Below are positions 34,658 through 44,075 of a stretch of 64,000 bases of DNA, in pieces. Position 1 is the stretch's first letter, and each line of letters starts with the position of its first letter. The notes below the pieces were generated by a model that was not told the DNA's origin, did no database searches, and saw only the letters and a list, made by a program, of their open reading frames with translations. A program made the position numbers and the translations under genes. This stretch comes from Bradyrhizobium sp. 200 (GTDB taxonomy: Bacteria > Pseudomonadota > Alphaproteobacteria > Rhizobiales > Xanthobacteraceae). The stretch covers positions 6,492,001-6,556,000 of the forward strand of contig NZ_CP064689.1 of assembly GCF_023100945.1 (NCBI RefSeq), given 5' to 3'.

Positions 34658-35633
34658 CGCCGACGCCGGCAAATCCGTCAAACGCGCCGATCCGTTTGCT
34701 CCGCTGACATCAGAGCAGCTCGTCGTCGGCGAGGGTCACGACATCTATGTCGAAAGCGTCGGTCGCGCCGGCGGCGTTCCCGCGGTCTATCTGCATGGCG
34801 GGCCCGGCAGCGGCTGCCAGCCGGACCATCGCCGGCTGTTCGATCCCGAGCGCTTTCACGCGGTGCTGTTCGACCAGCGCGGCGCCGGCCGCAGCCGCCC
34901 CAAGGGCCGCCGCGAAGCCAACACGCTGCCGCATCTGATCGCGGACATGGAGGCGATCCGCGAGAAATTCGGCTTCGAACGCTGGATGATCGTCGGTGGC
35001 TCCTGGGGGGCGACGCTGGCGCTGGCCTATGCACAGGCCCATCCCGACCGCGTCAGTGGCATCGTGCTTCGCGCCACCTTCCTCGGCACAACAGAGGAAA
35101 TCGAAAACGGCTTTCTTAAAGTTCTGCCGCGGTTCTATCCTGGCCTTTACGACGATTTCATGAGCGTGTTGCCCGAAGGCGAACGCGCAGAGCCGCTGCA
35201 GGCCTATTTCCGCCGCATCCTCGATCCCAATCCTGACGTGAATATTCCAGCGGCCAGGGCATGGGGCGAAACCGAACGCATCCTTTCCGAGCACACGCCG
35301 AACCGTACGCGCCTCGATCTGGCGGCGCTCAGTTCGTCACGGGCCCTGCCGGCCACGCCTTTCATGGAAGCACACTACTTCGCCAATGACTGCTTCATGC
35401 AGCCCAGCCAGTTGCTGCGTGACGTCGGCAGGCTCAAAGGCATCCCCGGCATCATCGTGCAGGGCCGCTACGATTTGCTCTGTCCTCCCGCGACCTCGCA
35501 CGCGCTTGGCGCGTCGTGGCGTGAGGCCGAGATCCGTTTCGTCGAGGGCGCCGGCCACACACTGTACGATCCCGGCGTCCGCGACGCCGTGATGAAGGCG
35601 ATTGCGGACATGGCTTCCAGAACTGCCAAATAG
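34647..35633 (+). CDS. Prolyl aminopeptidase-like alpha/beta hydrolase
   Basis: This is a 328-residue serine hydrolase of the proline iminopeptidase (S33) family. It has the oxyanion HGGPGSG (family signature) followed by DQRGAGRS. The nucleophile Ser119 is in GGSWGA, and Asp276 (GRYD) and His304 (GAGHT) complete the triad. The family removes N-terminal proline from peptides. ATG 34647 lies inside pqqE and overlaps it by 11 bp, so it is translated with the PQQ enzymes. No PqqF/PqqG-type M16 protease is in this cluster, so a role in peptide trimming is conceivable but untested. Confidence 0.86.
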   Translation: MAPDADAGKSVKRADPFAPLTSEQLVVGEGHDIYVESVGRAGGVPAVYLHGGPGSGCQPDHRRLFDPERFHAVLFDQRGAGRSRPKGRREANTLPHLIADMEAIREKFGFERWMIVGGSWGATLALAYAQAHPDRVSGIVLRATFLGTTEEIENGFLKVLPRFYPGLYDDFMSVLPEGERAEPLQAYFRRILDPNPDVNIPAARAWGETERILSEHTPNRTRLDLAALSSSRALPATPFMEAHYFANDCFMQPSQLLRDVGRLKGIPGIIVQGRYDLLCPPATSHALGASWREAEIRFVEGAGHTLYDPGVRDAVMKAIADMASRTAK

Positions 35634-35644
35634 GAATCAAGAAA

Positions 35645-36316
35645 ATGCCAATTGCGGGTAAAGGCATGCTGCTGACGTCGATGAACATCGACGCGAAGGA
35701 CGAGGCCGAATTCAATCGCTGGTACGACCGCGAACATCTTGAGGAGCGCGTCGCCATCGCAGGCTTCCTCGAAGCCCGCCGCTATGTCGCCCATGACGGC
35801 AACCCGAAATATCTCAGCCTCTACTCCACCGAAACGTTTGAGGTGCTGGACAGCCCGGCCTATCGCACGGCGCTGGCGAACCAGACCGCGTGGTCGAAGG
35901 CCAACATCGCCCGGTTCCAAAACATGATCCGGGCCGTTGCGCGTATCACGGTCAGCCAGGGCGTGGGCCGCGGCGCGGCGCTCGGCATTATCAGGCTGCG
36001 TCCCCCGGCCGGCGGCGAGGACAAATTGCGTGCCGCGCTCGGCGAGCAACTCGATCCGGTGCAACTCGACGGCATCATCTCCATGCATTTGATCGAGAGC
36101 GATCCGGCGCTGTCGAAGCCGATCACCGATGATCCTTCCGCGCCCAATCCCGGCGCCGGCGACTGGTTCGTGCTGATCGATACCACGGATGTCGGCGCGG
36201 TGCCGCCCGCGACGGCGCGGTTTCTCGACAATGCCGCACTCAAGTCGCTGGTGATTTCCAGCGGCGTCTACCGGCTGATGTGGGATATCGCCAAGAGCGA
36301 CATCGGCCGGGGCTAA
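35645..36316 (+). CDS. Hypothetical protein, probable dimeric ferredoxin-like fold
   Basis: I cannot name this family with certainty. The 223-residue protein seems to hold two related alpha/beta halves. The first (LLTSMNIDAKDEAEFNRWYD through KYLSLYSTETFEVLDSPAY) has the NRWYDREHLEERVAI pattern seen in EthD-like and DUF4286-like dimeric alpha-beta barrels. The second (IIRLRPPAGGEDKLRAALG onward) repeats the strand-helix rhythm. It has no signal peptide or membrane segment. AGGAA precedes ATG 35645, and the gene starts 11 bp after the hydrolase, so it shares the transcript. Confidence 0.65.
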   Translation: MPIAGKGMLLTSMNIDAKDEAEFNRWYDREHLEERVAIAGFLEARRYVAHDGNPKYLSLYSTETFEVLDSPAYRTALANQTAWSKANIARFQNMIRAVARITVSQGVGRGAALGIIRLRPPAGGEDKLRAALGEQLDPVQLDGIISMHLIESDPALSKPITDDPSAPNPGAGDWFVLIDTTDVGAVPPATARFLDNAALKSLVISSGVYRLMWDIAKSDIGRG

Positions 36317-36334
36317 GTATCGAGGCCCGATGCC

Positions 36335-37534
36335 ATGAACGACCAGAAGACCACGGGCAGCGTCGCCGAAGTCTTCGCCGCCTTCCTCAAGCTCGGGCTG
36401 ACATCGTTCGGCGGACCGATCGCGCATCTCGGCTACTTCAGGGCGGAATTCGTCGAGCAGCGAAAATGGCTCAGCGAAAGCAGCTATGCCGATGTCGTCG
36501 CGCTCTGCCAGTTCTTGCCAGGTCCGGCATCCAGCCAGGTCGGCTTTACGCTCGGCATCCTGCGCGGCAACGGCCTGCTCGGCGGATTGGCGGCGTGGTT
36601 CGCCTTCACGATGCCGTCGGCACTCATTCTGTTCGCCTTCGCGCTCGGTGCGACAGCCTTCACCGGTCCTGTCGCCGACGGAATTCTCCACGGCCTGAAG
36701 CTGGTCGCGGTTGCCGTGGTCGCGCAGGCGATCTGGGGCATGGCAAACAGCCTGACGCCGGATCGAGCGCGGGCTGCAATCGCGCTTGCGGCGGTTGCGA
36801 TCGTGGTTTTCATCGGCGGATCATTTGGGCAAATCGGCGCCATCGCGCTTGGGGCCATGGCCGGGCTCTGGTTGTGCCGCGGAAATGGGCCCGCCCCGGC
36901 CGGCCATCTCGGCTTCGCGGTATCGCGCGGGCACGGCGCGGTCGCGCTTGTGCTGTTCGCGGCGCTATTCGTGATCACGCCGCTGGTAGCGGCGAAGACC
37001 GGCTCGCAAGGGCTCGCGCTGTTCGACGCGTTCTATCGCTCCGGTTCATTGGTGTTCGGCGGCGGCCATGTCGTGCTGCCGCTGTTGCAGGCCGAGGTGG
37101 TGGCGCCAGGCTGGGTCAGCAATGCGGATTTCCTCGCCGGCTATGGCATGGCGCAAGCGGTGCCCGGACCGCTCTTCACTTTTGCCGCCTATCTCGGCGC
37201 CATAGGACCTGCTCCCAACGGCCTGGCTGGCGCGACGATTGCGCTGGTCGCTTTGTCTCTGCCCGGACTACTCCTGGTCTACGGCATGCTGCCGTTCTGG
37301 GACGCGCTACGCCTGCGCCCCACCGCGCAAGCCGCCATGCGCGGCACCAATGCCGCTGTTGTCGGCATCCTCGGCGCTGCGCTCTACAGTCCGGTCTGGA
37401 CCAGTGCCGTGTTTAGCCCGCGCGATTTTGCGGTAGCGTTAACGGGCTTCCTTCTGTTGACCGTTTGGAAGCTGCCGCCCTGGATTGTCGTCGTGCTGCT
37501 GGCGGCCATCGGATCGTTCGTGCGACTGATCTGA
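36335..37534 (+). CDS. chrA: Chromate transporter ChrA (long CHR type)
   Basis: This 399-residue membrane protein has two CHR halves. The first shows LGLTSFGGPIAHLGYFRAEFV and FLPGPASSQVGFTLG. The second shows GSLVFGGGHVVLPLLQ and GYGMAQAVPGPLFTFAAYLGA. About ten hydrophobic segments are present. Family members export chromate by proton antiport; some transport other anions. GAGG precedes ATG 36335, which lies 18 bp after the upstream stop, so chrA may ride on the pqq transcript. No chrB regulator is present. Confidence 0.9.
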   Translation: MNDQKTTGSVAEVFAAFLKLGLTSFGGPIAHLGYFRAEFVEQRKWLSESSYADVVALCQFLPGPASSQVGFTLGILRGNGLLGGLAAWFAFTMPSALILFAFALGATAFTGPVADGILHGLKLVAVAVVAQAIWGMANSLTPDRARAAIALAAVAIVVFIGGSFGQIGAIALGAMAGLWLCRGNGPAPAGHLGFAVSRGHGAVALVLFAALFVITPLVAAKTGSQGLALFDAFYRSGSLVFGGGHVVLPLLQAEVVAPGWVSNADFLAGYGMAQAVPGPLFTFAAYLGAIGPAPNGLAGATIALVALSLPGLLLVYGMLPFWDALRLRPTAQAAMRGTNAAVVGILGAALYSPVWTSAVFSPRDFAVALTGFLLLTVWKLPPWIVVVLLAAIGSFVRLI

Positions 37535-37840
37535 GCAGATCGCGCCTTCAATATCGGCACATTCGTCCGCTCGACCTGCGAGAAGCTTTGTGCCGGGAGG
37601 TTGATGATCTAACCAAGCTGCACTGCACATGCTGCACTGCCGCATCGACGCTGCGACGCTAAGTCCAAGCTCCCATGCAGTTGAAAGCTGGAGATCGCGC
37701 AAAATTGGCTTGTGTGCAGCTTATGGAATGGCTCTAATAAGATAAGCCTATGATCCAATTCAAAAACCACAAGAACGCTCGTTAAGCGTTCGCAGGCAAA
37801 ATAAGGCCGCGTTCTCGTTGCTGACGCGGACAAGGTAGGA
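37535..37840. other. Upstream region of the kor operon
   Basis: About 300 bp with no convincing gene. The segment 37720-37800 is clearly AT-richer and should hold the kor promoter. A small inverted repeat AACGCT-N5-AGCGTT occurs at 37774-37790, 50 bp before the first start codon. No sigma-54, FNR or EcfG site was found by eye. Confidence 0.45.
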
Positions 37841-39640
37841 ATGAAACCGACTGATATTTCGGCGCCAGACTACTTTCACAAAGTGGTCGATTGCCAATGG
37901 GCCTGCCCCGCACACACGCCGGTTCCCGAGTACATCCGATTGATTGCCGAGGGGCGTTACAGCGACGCCTATATGATCAACTGGAAATCGAATGTGTTTC
38001 CCGGGATTCTGGGACGCACCTGCGATCGTCCATGCGAGCCGGCGTGCCGCCGCGGCCGCGTCGAGGAAAATCCGGTTGCGATCTGCCGCCTGAAACGCGT
38101 CGCCGCCGACTTCAAGGACGACGTCAAGCACCGCATGCCGAAGCCATCCGCAAAGAACGGCAAGCGCATCGCGCTGGTCGGCGGCGGCCCCGCTTCGCTC
38201 GCAGTAGCGCGCGACCTCGCGCCGCTCGGCTATCACTGCACCGTATTCGATTCCGACCCCAAGGCGGGCGGCATGATGCGGAGCCAGATTCCAAAGTTCC
38301 GCCTGCCTGACACCGTGATCGACGAGGAGACCGATTACATCCTCAACCTCGGCGTCGAATTCAAGGGCGGCCATCGCGTCGACAGCCTCAAGAAACTGCT
38401 CAGCGAAAATTACGACGCGATCTTCATTGGCTCCGGCGCGCCGCGCGGCCGCGAGCTCGACATCCCCGGCCGCAAGGAAGCCGCCGCCAATATTCACATC
38501 GGCATCGAATGGCTGGCATCGGTCTCGTTCGGCCATGTCGAGAAGATCGGACGCCGCGTGATCGTGCTCGGCGGCGGCAATACCGCGATGGATTGCTGCC
38601 GCACCGCGCGCCGGCTCGGCGGCGCAGACGTCAAGGTCATCGTGCGCTCCGGCTTCGAGGAAATGAAGGCGAGCCCCTGGGAAAAGGAAGACGCCATTCA
38701 CGAGGATATTCCCATCCTCAACTACATGGTGCCGGTGGCGTTCAAGCACGTCAGCGGCAAGCTCATCGGCGTCACGTTCCAGAAGGTGAAGGCCGAATAC
38801 GACGCCAAGGGCCGCCGCAACCTGGTACCTTCGGGCGAACCCGACCAGACCATCCCCTGCGACGACGTGCTGGTCGCGGTCGGCCAGGAGAACGCGTTCC
38901 CCTGGATCGAGCGCGACTGCGGCATCGAGTTCGACAAGTGGAACATGCCGCAGGTCGATGCAAACACCTTCGCGTCGACCAATCCAAAAGTGTTTTTCGG
39001 CGGCGACGCCGCGTTCGGCCCCAAGAACATCATATGGGCGGTCGCGCACGGCCACGACGCCGCGCTGTCGATCCACAAGATGATCTCGGGCGAAGACATC
39101 ACCGAGCGCCCGCTGCCCGAGGTGCACGTCTTCTCGCAGAAGATGGGCATCCACGAGTGGAGCTACGACAACGATATCTCGGGCGACAGGCGCTACAAGG
39201 TGCCGCATCGCGACAAGGTGATCGCGCTAAAGGACATCAGGACCGAGGTCGAGCTCGGCTATGACGTCAAGCTCGCGCTCGGCGAGGCGCAGCGCTGCCT
39301 GAACTGCGACGTGCAGACCGTTTTCTCGGCGCCCGCCTGCATCGAATGCGACGCCTGCGTCGACATCTGCCCGATGGACTGCATCACCTTTACAGAGAAC
39401 GGCGAGGAAGAGGATTTACGGCAGCGGCTGAAAGCGCCCTCGCCGCACCACGACCAGGCCCTCTACGTCGCCGAAGGACTCAAGACCGGGCGCGTGATGG
39501 TGAAGGACGAGGACGTCTGCCTGCACTGCGGGCTGTGCGCCGAGCGTTGTCCCACCGGCGCCTGGGACATGCAAAAGTACCTCATCGATATGACTCACGC
39601 GGGATCAACATGTCAGTCCAAAGCCCGATCAGCAGCGTAA
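37841..39640 (+). CDS. korC: NADPH:ferredoxin-type flavoprotein subunit of a 2-oxoacid oxidoreductase (KorC-like)
   Basis: This is a 599-residue GltD-like flavoprotein fused to ferredoxin domains. It has an N-terminal Fe-S region with CQWACP and CDRPCEPACRRGR. The FAD fold is VGGGPASLAVARDL (about 110-125), and the NAD(P) fold is VLGGGNTAMDCCRTARRLGG. The closing FAD motif is GGDAAFGPKNIIWAVAHGHDAA. Two 4Fe-4S motifs follow near the C-terminus (CIECDACVDICPMDC; CLHCGLCAERCP). The order matches the ~66 kDa gamma subunit that I recall from the 2-oxoglutarate:NADP+ oxidoreductase of Azoarcus and Thauera. The following korA and korB genes overlap in one operon. Confidence 0.85.
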   Translation: MKPTDISAPDYFHKVVDCQWACPAHTPVPEYIRLIAEGRYSDAYMINWKSNVFPGILGRTCDRPCEPACRRGRVEENPVAICRLKRVAADFKDDVKHRMPKPSAKNGKRIALVGGGPASLAVARDLAPLGYHCTVFDSDPKAGGMMRSQIPKFRLPDTVIDEETDYILNLGVEFKGGHRVDSLKKLLSENYDAIFIGSGAPRGRELDIPGRKEAAANIHIGIEWLASVSFGHVEKIGRRVIVLGGGNTAMDCCRTARRLGGADVKVIVRSGFEEMKASPWEKEDAIHEDIPILNYMVPVAFKHVSGKLIGVTFQKVKAEYDAKGRRNLVPSGEPDQTIPCDDVLVAVGQENAFPWIERDCGIEFDKWNMPQVDANTFASTNPKVFFGGDAAFGPKNIIWAVAHGHDAALSIHKMISGEDITERPLPEVHVFSQKMGIHEWSYDNDISGDRRYKVPHRDKVIALKDIRTEVELGYDVKLALGEAQRCLNCDVQTVFSAPACIECDACVDICPMDCITFTENGEEEDLRQRLKAPSPHHDQALYVAEGLKTGRVMVKDEDVCLHCGLCAERCPTGAWDMQKYLIDMTHAGSTCQSKARSAA

Positions 39641-41460
39641 ACGACTTCGTCGTCCGCTTCGCCAACGTCAACGGCTCGGGTTCGGCCAGCGCCAACGAAC
39701 TGTTCGCCCGTTCGATCCTGCGCCACGGCGTGCCGGTCAGCCCGCGCAACATCTTCCCCTCCAACATCCAGGGCCTGCCGACCTGGTACGAGGTGCGCGT
39801 CACCGAAGCCGGCCATCTTGGCGCCCGCGGCGGCGTCGACCTGATGGTGGCGATGAACCCGCAGACCTGGGACAAGGACGTCGCCTCGATCGAGCCGGGC
39901 GGCTACCTGTTCTACGATTCGACCAAGCCGATGCCGACGTCGAAATTCCGCAGCGACATCACGGTCATCGGCGTGCCGCTGACGGCGATCACCAACTCGA
40001 CCTATACCGATCCGCGCCAGCGCCAGCTCTTCAAGAACATCATCTATCTCGGTGCGCTCTGCGCGCTGCTCGACATGGATCCCAAGGTCGTCGAGCAGCT
40101 CATCGGCGAGCAATATAAGGGCAAGGAGAAACTACTCTCCTCCAACGTCCATGCGCTACATCTCGGCCGCGACTGGGCGCTGCAGAATTTGAAATGCCCG
40201 GTCGGGCTGCGGGTGAAGAAGGCCGACAAGGTTGGTGAGCGCATTTTCATGGAAGGCAACAGCGCGGCTGCGCTCGGCGCGGTCTATGGCGGCGCCACCG
40301 TCTGCGCCTGGTATCCGATCACGCCGTCTTCGTCGGTGGCGGAAGCCTTCACCAGCCACTGCAAGAAGCTGCGGCACGACCCCGAGACCGGCAAGGCGAG
40401 ATACGCGATCGTACAAGGCGAAGATGAGCTTGCATCCATCGGCATTGTGATCGGCGCTTCCTGGAATGGCGCGCGGGCCTTCACAGCAACCTCCGGTCCC
40501 GGCATCTCGCTGATGACAGAGTTTATCGGCCTATCCTATTTCGCGGAAATTCCGGCCGTGATCATGAACATTCAGCGCGCCGGCCCCTCGACCGGCATGC
40601 CGACGCGTACCCAGCAATGCGATATCATCGCCTGCGCCTATGCTTCGCACGGCGACACCAAGCACGTCCTGTTGTTCCCGGAAGATCCGGCCGAAGCGTT
40701 CGAGTTCGCGGCGCAGTCGTTCGACCTCGCCGATCGGCTGCAGACCATGATCTTCCTGATGCTCGACCTCGATATCGGCATGAACCACCGCCTCTGCCGC
40801 CCGCTGAAGTGGGACGATGCCCGGCAATACGACCGCGGCAAGGTGATGACCGCCCAAATGCTCGACGAACCCGGCCGCGATTTCGGCCGCTATCTCGATG
40901 TCGACGGCGACGGCATTCCCTATCGCACCTATCCGGGCACGCACCCGACCAAGGGCTCGTTCTTCACCCGCGGGACCTCGCGCGACCGTTACGCGCGCTA
41001 TTCGGAAGAAGGCGCCATCTACGCCGACAACATGCAGCGGCTGGTGCGCAAGTTCGAGACGGCGCAGGACATGGTGCCGCGTCCGTTGCAGGCCAACGCC
41101 GCCAAGCCGACCAAATACGGCGTGATCTATTTCGGCTCAACCGCGCCGGCGATGGACGAGGCGATCGGCCTCTTGGAAGCGCGCGGGCATCAGCTCGACC
41201 GCATGCGCATCCGCGCCTTCCCGTTCCACTCCAGCGTGGCGAGCTTCATCGCCGACCATGATTTCGTTTACGTGGTCGAACAGAACCGCGACGCGCAGCT
41301 TCGCCAGTTGATCGTCAACGAGAACGGCATCGATCCGGTCCGGCTGGTGCCGATCCTGCATTATGACGGCACGCCGATCACCGCCCGCTTCATCGCCAAT
41401 GCCATCGGCGACCACCAGGACCACCTCAAAGTGACCCCTCTCCGCAAGGCCGTGTCATGA
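39610..41460 (+). CDS. korA: 2-oxoacid:ferredoxin oxidoreductase, fused gamma-alpha subunit
   Basis: This 616-residue subunit oxidises 2-oxoglutarate or another 2-oxoacid together with KorB. An N-terminal gamma domain (about 10-190: ANVNGSGSASANELFARSI, AGHLGARGGVDLMVAMN) is fused to the alpha domain (GNSAAALGAVYGG, AWYPITPSSSVAEAF, GEDELASIGIVIGASWNGAR, SGPGISLMTEFIGLSYFAEI, STGMPTRTQQCDI). ATG 39610 lies inside korC and overlaps it by 31 bp. The stop overlaps the korB start as ATGA. Confidence 0.9.
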   Translation: MSVQSPISSVNDFVVRFANVNGSGSASANELFARSILRHGVPVSPRNIFPSNIQGLPTWYEVRVTEAGHLGARGGVDLMVAMNPQTWDKDVASIEPGGYLFYDSTKPMPTSKFRSDITVIGVPLTAITNSTYTDPRQRQLFKNIIYLGALCALLDMDPKVVEQLIGEQYKGKEKLLSSNVHALHLGRDWALQNLKCPVGLRVKKADKVGERIFMEGNSAAALGAVYGGATVCAWYPITPSSSVAEAFTSHCKKLRHDPETGKARYAIVQGEDELASIGIVIGASWNGARAFTATSGPGISLMTEFIGLSYFAEIPAVIMNIQRAGPSTGMPTRTQQCDIIACAYASHGDTKHVLLFPEDPAEAFEFAAQSFDLADRLQTMIFLMLDLDIGMNHRLCRPLKWDDARQYDRGKVMTAQMLDEPGRDFGRYLDVDGDGIPYRTYPGTHPTKGSFFTRGTSRDRYARYSEEGAIYADNMQRLVRKFETAQDMVPRPLQANAAKPTKYGVIYFGSTAPAMDEAIGLLEARGHQLDRMRIRAFPFHSSVASFIADHDFVYVVEQNRDAQLRQLIVNENGIDPVRLVPILHYDGTPITARFIANAIGDHQDHLKVTPLRKAVS

Positions 41461-42512
41461 CCTATATCGCGAAACCGAAATTCCATCATCCCGGCCTGCC
41501 GAAGAACGAACTCGGCTATACCCACCGCGACTACGAGGGCAAGATCTCGACGCTGTGCGCCGGCTGCGGCCACGACTCGATCACCGCCTCGATCATCGAA
41601 GCCTGCTATGAGCTGTCGATCGAGCCGCACCGTGTTGCAAAAATTTCCGGCATCGGCTGTTCGTCGAAGACACCGGACTATTTCCTCGGCAATTCGCACG
41701 GCTTCAACTCCGTGCACGGCCGCATGCCGTCGGTGCTGACCGGCGCCAACCTTGCCAACCGCGATTTGATCTATCTCGGCGTTTCCGGCGACGGCGACAG
41801 TGCCTCGATCGGCTTCGGCCAGTTCGCGCATTCGATCCGGCGCGGCGTCAACATGACCTATATCGTCGAGAATAACGGCGTGTACGGGCTCACCAAGGGG
41901 CAATTTTCGGCCACCGCCGACCGCGGGTCGAAGTCCAAGAAGGGTGTGATGAACACCGATAATGCCATCGACCTGGTGGCGATCGCCCTGCAACTCGGCG
42001 CGAGTTTCGTGGCGCGCAGCTTCTCCGGCGACAAGAGCCAGCTCGTGCCGCTGATTGCGGCCGCGATCCGGCACAAGGGCGCGTCGTTCATCGATGTCAT
42101 CAGTCCATGCATCGCCTTCAACAACCACGCCGGCTCGACCAAGAGTTTTGATTACGTCCGCGAACACAATGACGCGGTGAATCGCCTCGATGTGCTCACC
42201 GGCCGTGACCCGATTACGGTCGATTACGCACCGGGCACGGTGCAGGTGGTCGAACAGCATGACGGCACGCGGCTGGCGCTGCGCAAGATCGACGCCGACT
42301 ATGACGCCAACGACCGGCTGGCGGCCATGACCTTCCTGCAGAAGCACGCCGCCAAGGGCCAGGTGGTGACCGGGCTGCTCTATGTCGATCCGGATTCGGA
42401 AGACCTGCACACCCATCTCGACACCGTCGAGACGCCGCTCAACACGCTGGAAGCCAAGGATCTGTGCCCTGGCACGGCGGCGCTGGAAAAGATCAACGCC
42501 AGCCTGCGGTAG
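41457..42512 (+). CDS. korB: 2-oxoacid:ferredoxin oxidoreductase, beta (thiamine diphosphate) subunit
   Basis: This 351-residue subunit binds thiamine diphosphate: CAGCGHDSITAS, GIGCSSKTPDYF, then the Mg/TPP motif SGDGDSASIGFGQFAHSIRR and NNGVYGLTKGQFSAT. A further Cys is at VISPCIAFNN. It overlaps korA by ATGA, so it is translated in step. Converging spoVR ends 18 bp away, with no clear terminator. Substrate preference (2-oxoglutarate against pyruvate) is not readable, but the TPGQ/LTKGQFSAT region fits the 2-oxoglutarate group as I know it. Confidence 0.9.
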   Translation: MTYIAKPKFHHPGLPKNELGYTHRDYEGKISTLCAGCGHDSITASIIEACYELSIEPHRVAKISGIGCSSKTPDYFLGNSHGFNSVHGRMPSVLTGANLANRDLIYLGVSGDGDSASIGFGQFAHSIRRGVNMTYIVENNGVYGLTKGQFSATADRGSKSKKGVMNTDNAIDLVAIALQLGASFVARSFSGDKSQLVPLIAAAIRHKGASFIDVISPCIAFNNHAGSTKSFDYVREHNDAVNRLDVLTGRDPITVDYAPGTVQVVEQHDGTRLALRKIDADYDANDRLAAMTFLQKHAAKGQVVTGLLYVDPDSEDLHTHLDTVETPLNTLEAKDLCPGTAALEKINASLR

Positions 42513-42530
42513 CGAGGCTGCCGCGGGTAG

Positions 42531-44075
42531 CTATGCCGCCACGGCGATGTTCCGCGGGTTCGCGACGTACTCCTTCAACACCGTGCCGGACGCGTCGCTC
42601 TCGACGAGCGACACGTCGTAGCTCCAGAGATCGGCAAGGTGCTGCAGCACGCGCTTGGTGTCGGCCTCGCTGAGCTGGGCGCTCTTTACCACGGTATGGC
42701 GCAACATCAGCCGGCGGTCGCCGGCAAGGTCGACGTCGACGACTTCGATGTTGGCGTCGATGAAGCCGACATCATACTGCCGCGCCAGTTCGCGCCGCAG
42801 CCGGCGATAGCCGCGCTCGTTGTGGATCGCATCGACCAGGATGCCGGCCCGCTCCTCTGGATCGTCATGCAGGTGGAACATGCGGAAATGCCGCATCAGC
42901 CGCGGGCTCATGAACTGGCTGATGAAGCTCTCATCGCGATAATTGGCCCAGATGTCGCGCAACACGCCCATCGCATCACCAGTGCCGGCGATATCCGGGA
43001 ACCACTCGCGATCCTCGTCTTCCGGATTGGTGACGATGCGCTCGATGTCCTGCATCATCGCAAATCCCAGCGCATACGGGTTGAAGCCGGAATAGCGCGG
43101 GTCGTCGAACTCGGGCTGGAACACGACGTTGGTGTGCGACTGCAGGAATTCGAGGAAATTGCCGTCCGTCAGCCGGCCCTGCTGGTGCAGCCGGCTCATG
43201 ATACGATAGTGAACATAGGTCGCTGTGCCCTCGTTCATCACCTTGGTCTGGCTCTGCGGATAGAAATACTGCGCGATATGCCGCACGATCCGCAGCAATT
43301 CGCGTTGCCAGGGACGCAGGCGCGGCGCCGTCTTCTCCAGAAAATACAGCAGGTTTTCCTGCGGCAGACCGAGCATCTGGCGGCGGCGCTCGATATCCAG
43401 TATCGCGCCGGTCTTCACCTTGCCGCCCGGAACGGTGCGCCACAAATCGTTGAATGCGCTCTCCTCATGGGCACGGCGCCTGCCGGCCCGCTTTTCCTCG
43501 GCGCGAAGATCGAGGCTCTTCTTGCCGGGATAGCGATCGATGCCGTGCGACATCAGGGCATGCGCGGCGTCGAGCGTATGCTCGACCGCGAGCCGGCCGT
43601 GGCGTTCCTCGCAATGCGCCACATAGCGCTTGGCGAATTCGAGATAATCCAGGATGCCGTCGGCGTCGGTCCACTGCTTGAACAGATAGTTGTTCTTGAA
43701 GAAATGGTTGTGGCCGAAGGCGGCATGCGCGATCACGAGCGTCTGCATCGTCGCGGTATTTTCTTCCATCAAATAGGAGATGCACGGCGATGAGTTGATG
43801 ACGATCTCGTAGGCCAGCCCCATCAGCCCCTTGCGATAGGATGCCTCCTGAAAGGCAAAGTGCTTGCCGAATGACCAATGCTTGTAGAACAGCGGCATGC
43901 CGACCGAGGAATACGCGTCCAGCATCTGCTCGGCGGTAATGACCTCGATCTGGTTGGGATAGACGTCGAGTCCCAATTCGTCCCGCGCTACCTGTTCGCA
44001 GGCGTCGCAGATCCGCTGCAGCGTCCGAAAATCCCAGTCGGCGCCCCGAAACAGCAGTTGGTCGGTCGCGGTCAT
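42531..44075 (-). CDS. SpoVR family protein
   Basis: This 514-residue cytosolic protein has conserved family blocks GMPLFYKHWSFGKHF, YEIVINSSPCISYLMEENT, YFYPQSQTKVMNEGTATYVHYRIM and FNPYALGFAMMQDIERI. SpoVR acts in spore cortex formation in Bacillus. In Gram-negative bacteria (YcgB) it accompanies the PrkA kinase and a DUF444 protein in stationary-phase or nitrogen-starvation operons. Its start overlaps the DUF444 stop (ATGA, 44072-44075), and it is the last gene of the three. Confidence 0.92.
   Translation of the reverse strand: MTATDQLLFRGADWDFRTLQRICDACEQVARDELGLDVYPNQIEVITAEQMLDAYSSVGMPLFYKHWSFGKHFAFQEASYRKGLMGLAYEIVINSSPCISYLMEENTATMQTLVIAHAAFGHNHFFKNNYLFKQWTDADGILDYLEFAKRYVAHCEERHGRLAVEHTLDAAHALMSHGIDRYPGKKSLDLRAEEKRAGRRRAHEESAFNDLWRTVPGGKVKTGAILDIERRRQMLGLPQENLLYFLEKTAPRLRPWQRELLRIVRHIAQYFYPQSQTKVMNEGTATYVHYRIMSRLHQQGRLTDGNFLEFLQSHTNVVFQPEFDDPRYSGFNPYALGFAMMQDIERIVTNPEDEDREWFPDIAGTGDAMGVLRDIWANYRDESFISQFMSPRLMRHFRMFHLHDDPEERAGILVDAIHNERGYRRLRRELARQYDVGFIDANIEVVDVDLAGDRRLMLRHTVVKSAQLSEADTKRVLQHLADLWSYDVSLVESDASGTVLKEYVANPRNIAVAA

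Noticed and set aside
37760..39208. 482-codon minus-strand frame over korC
   Set aside because: Antisense to the flavoprotein, whose FAD, NAD and Fe-S motifs are all on the plus strand.
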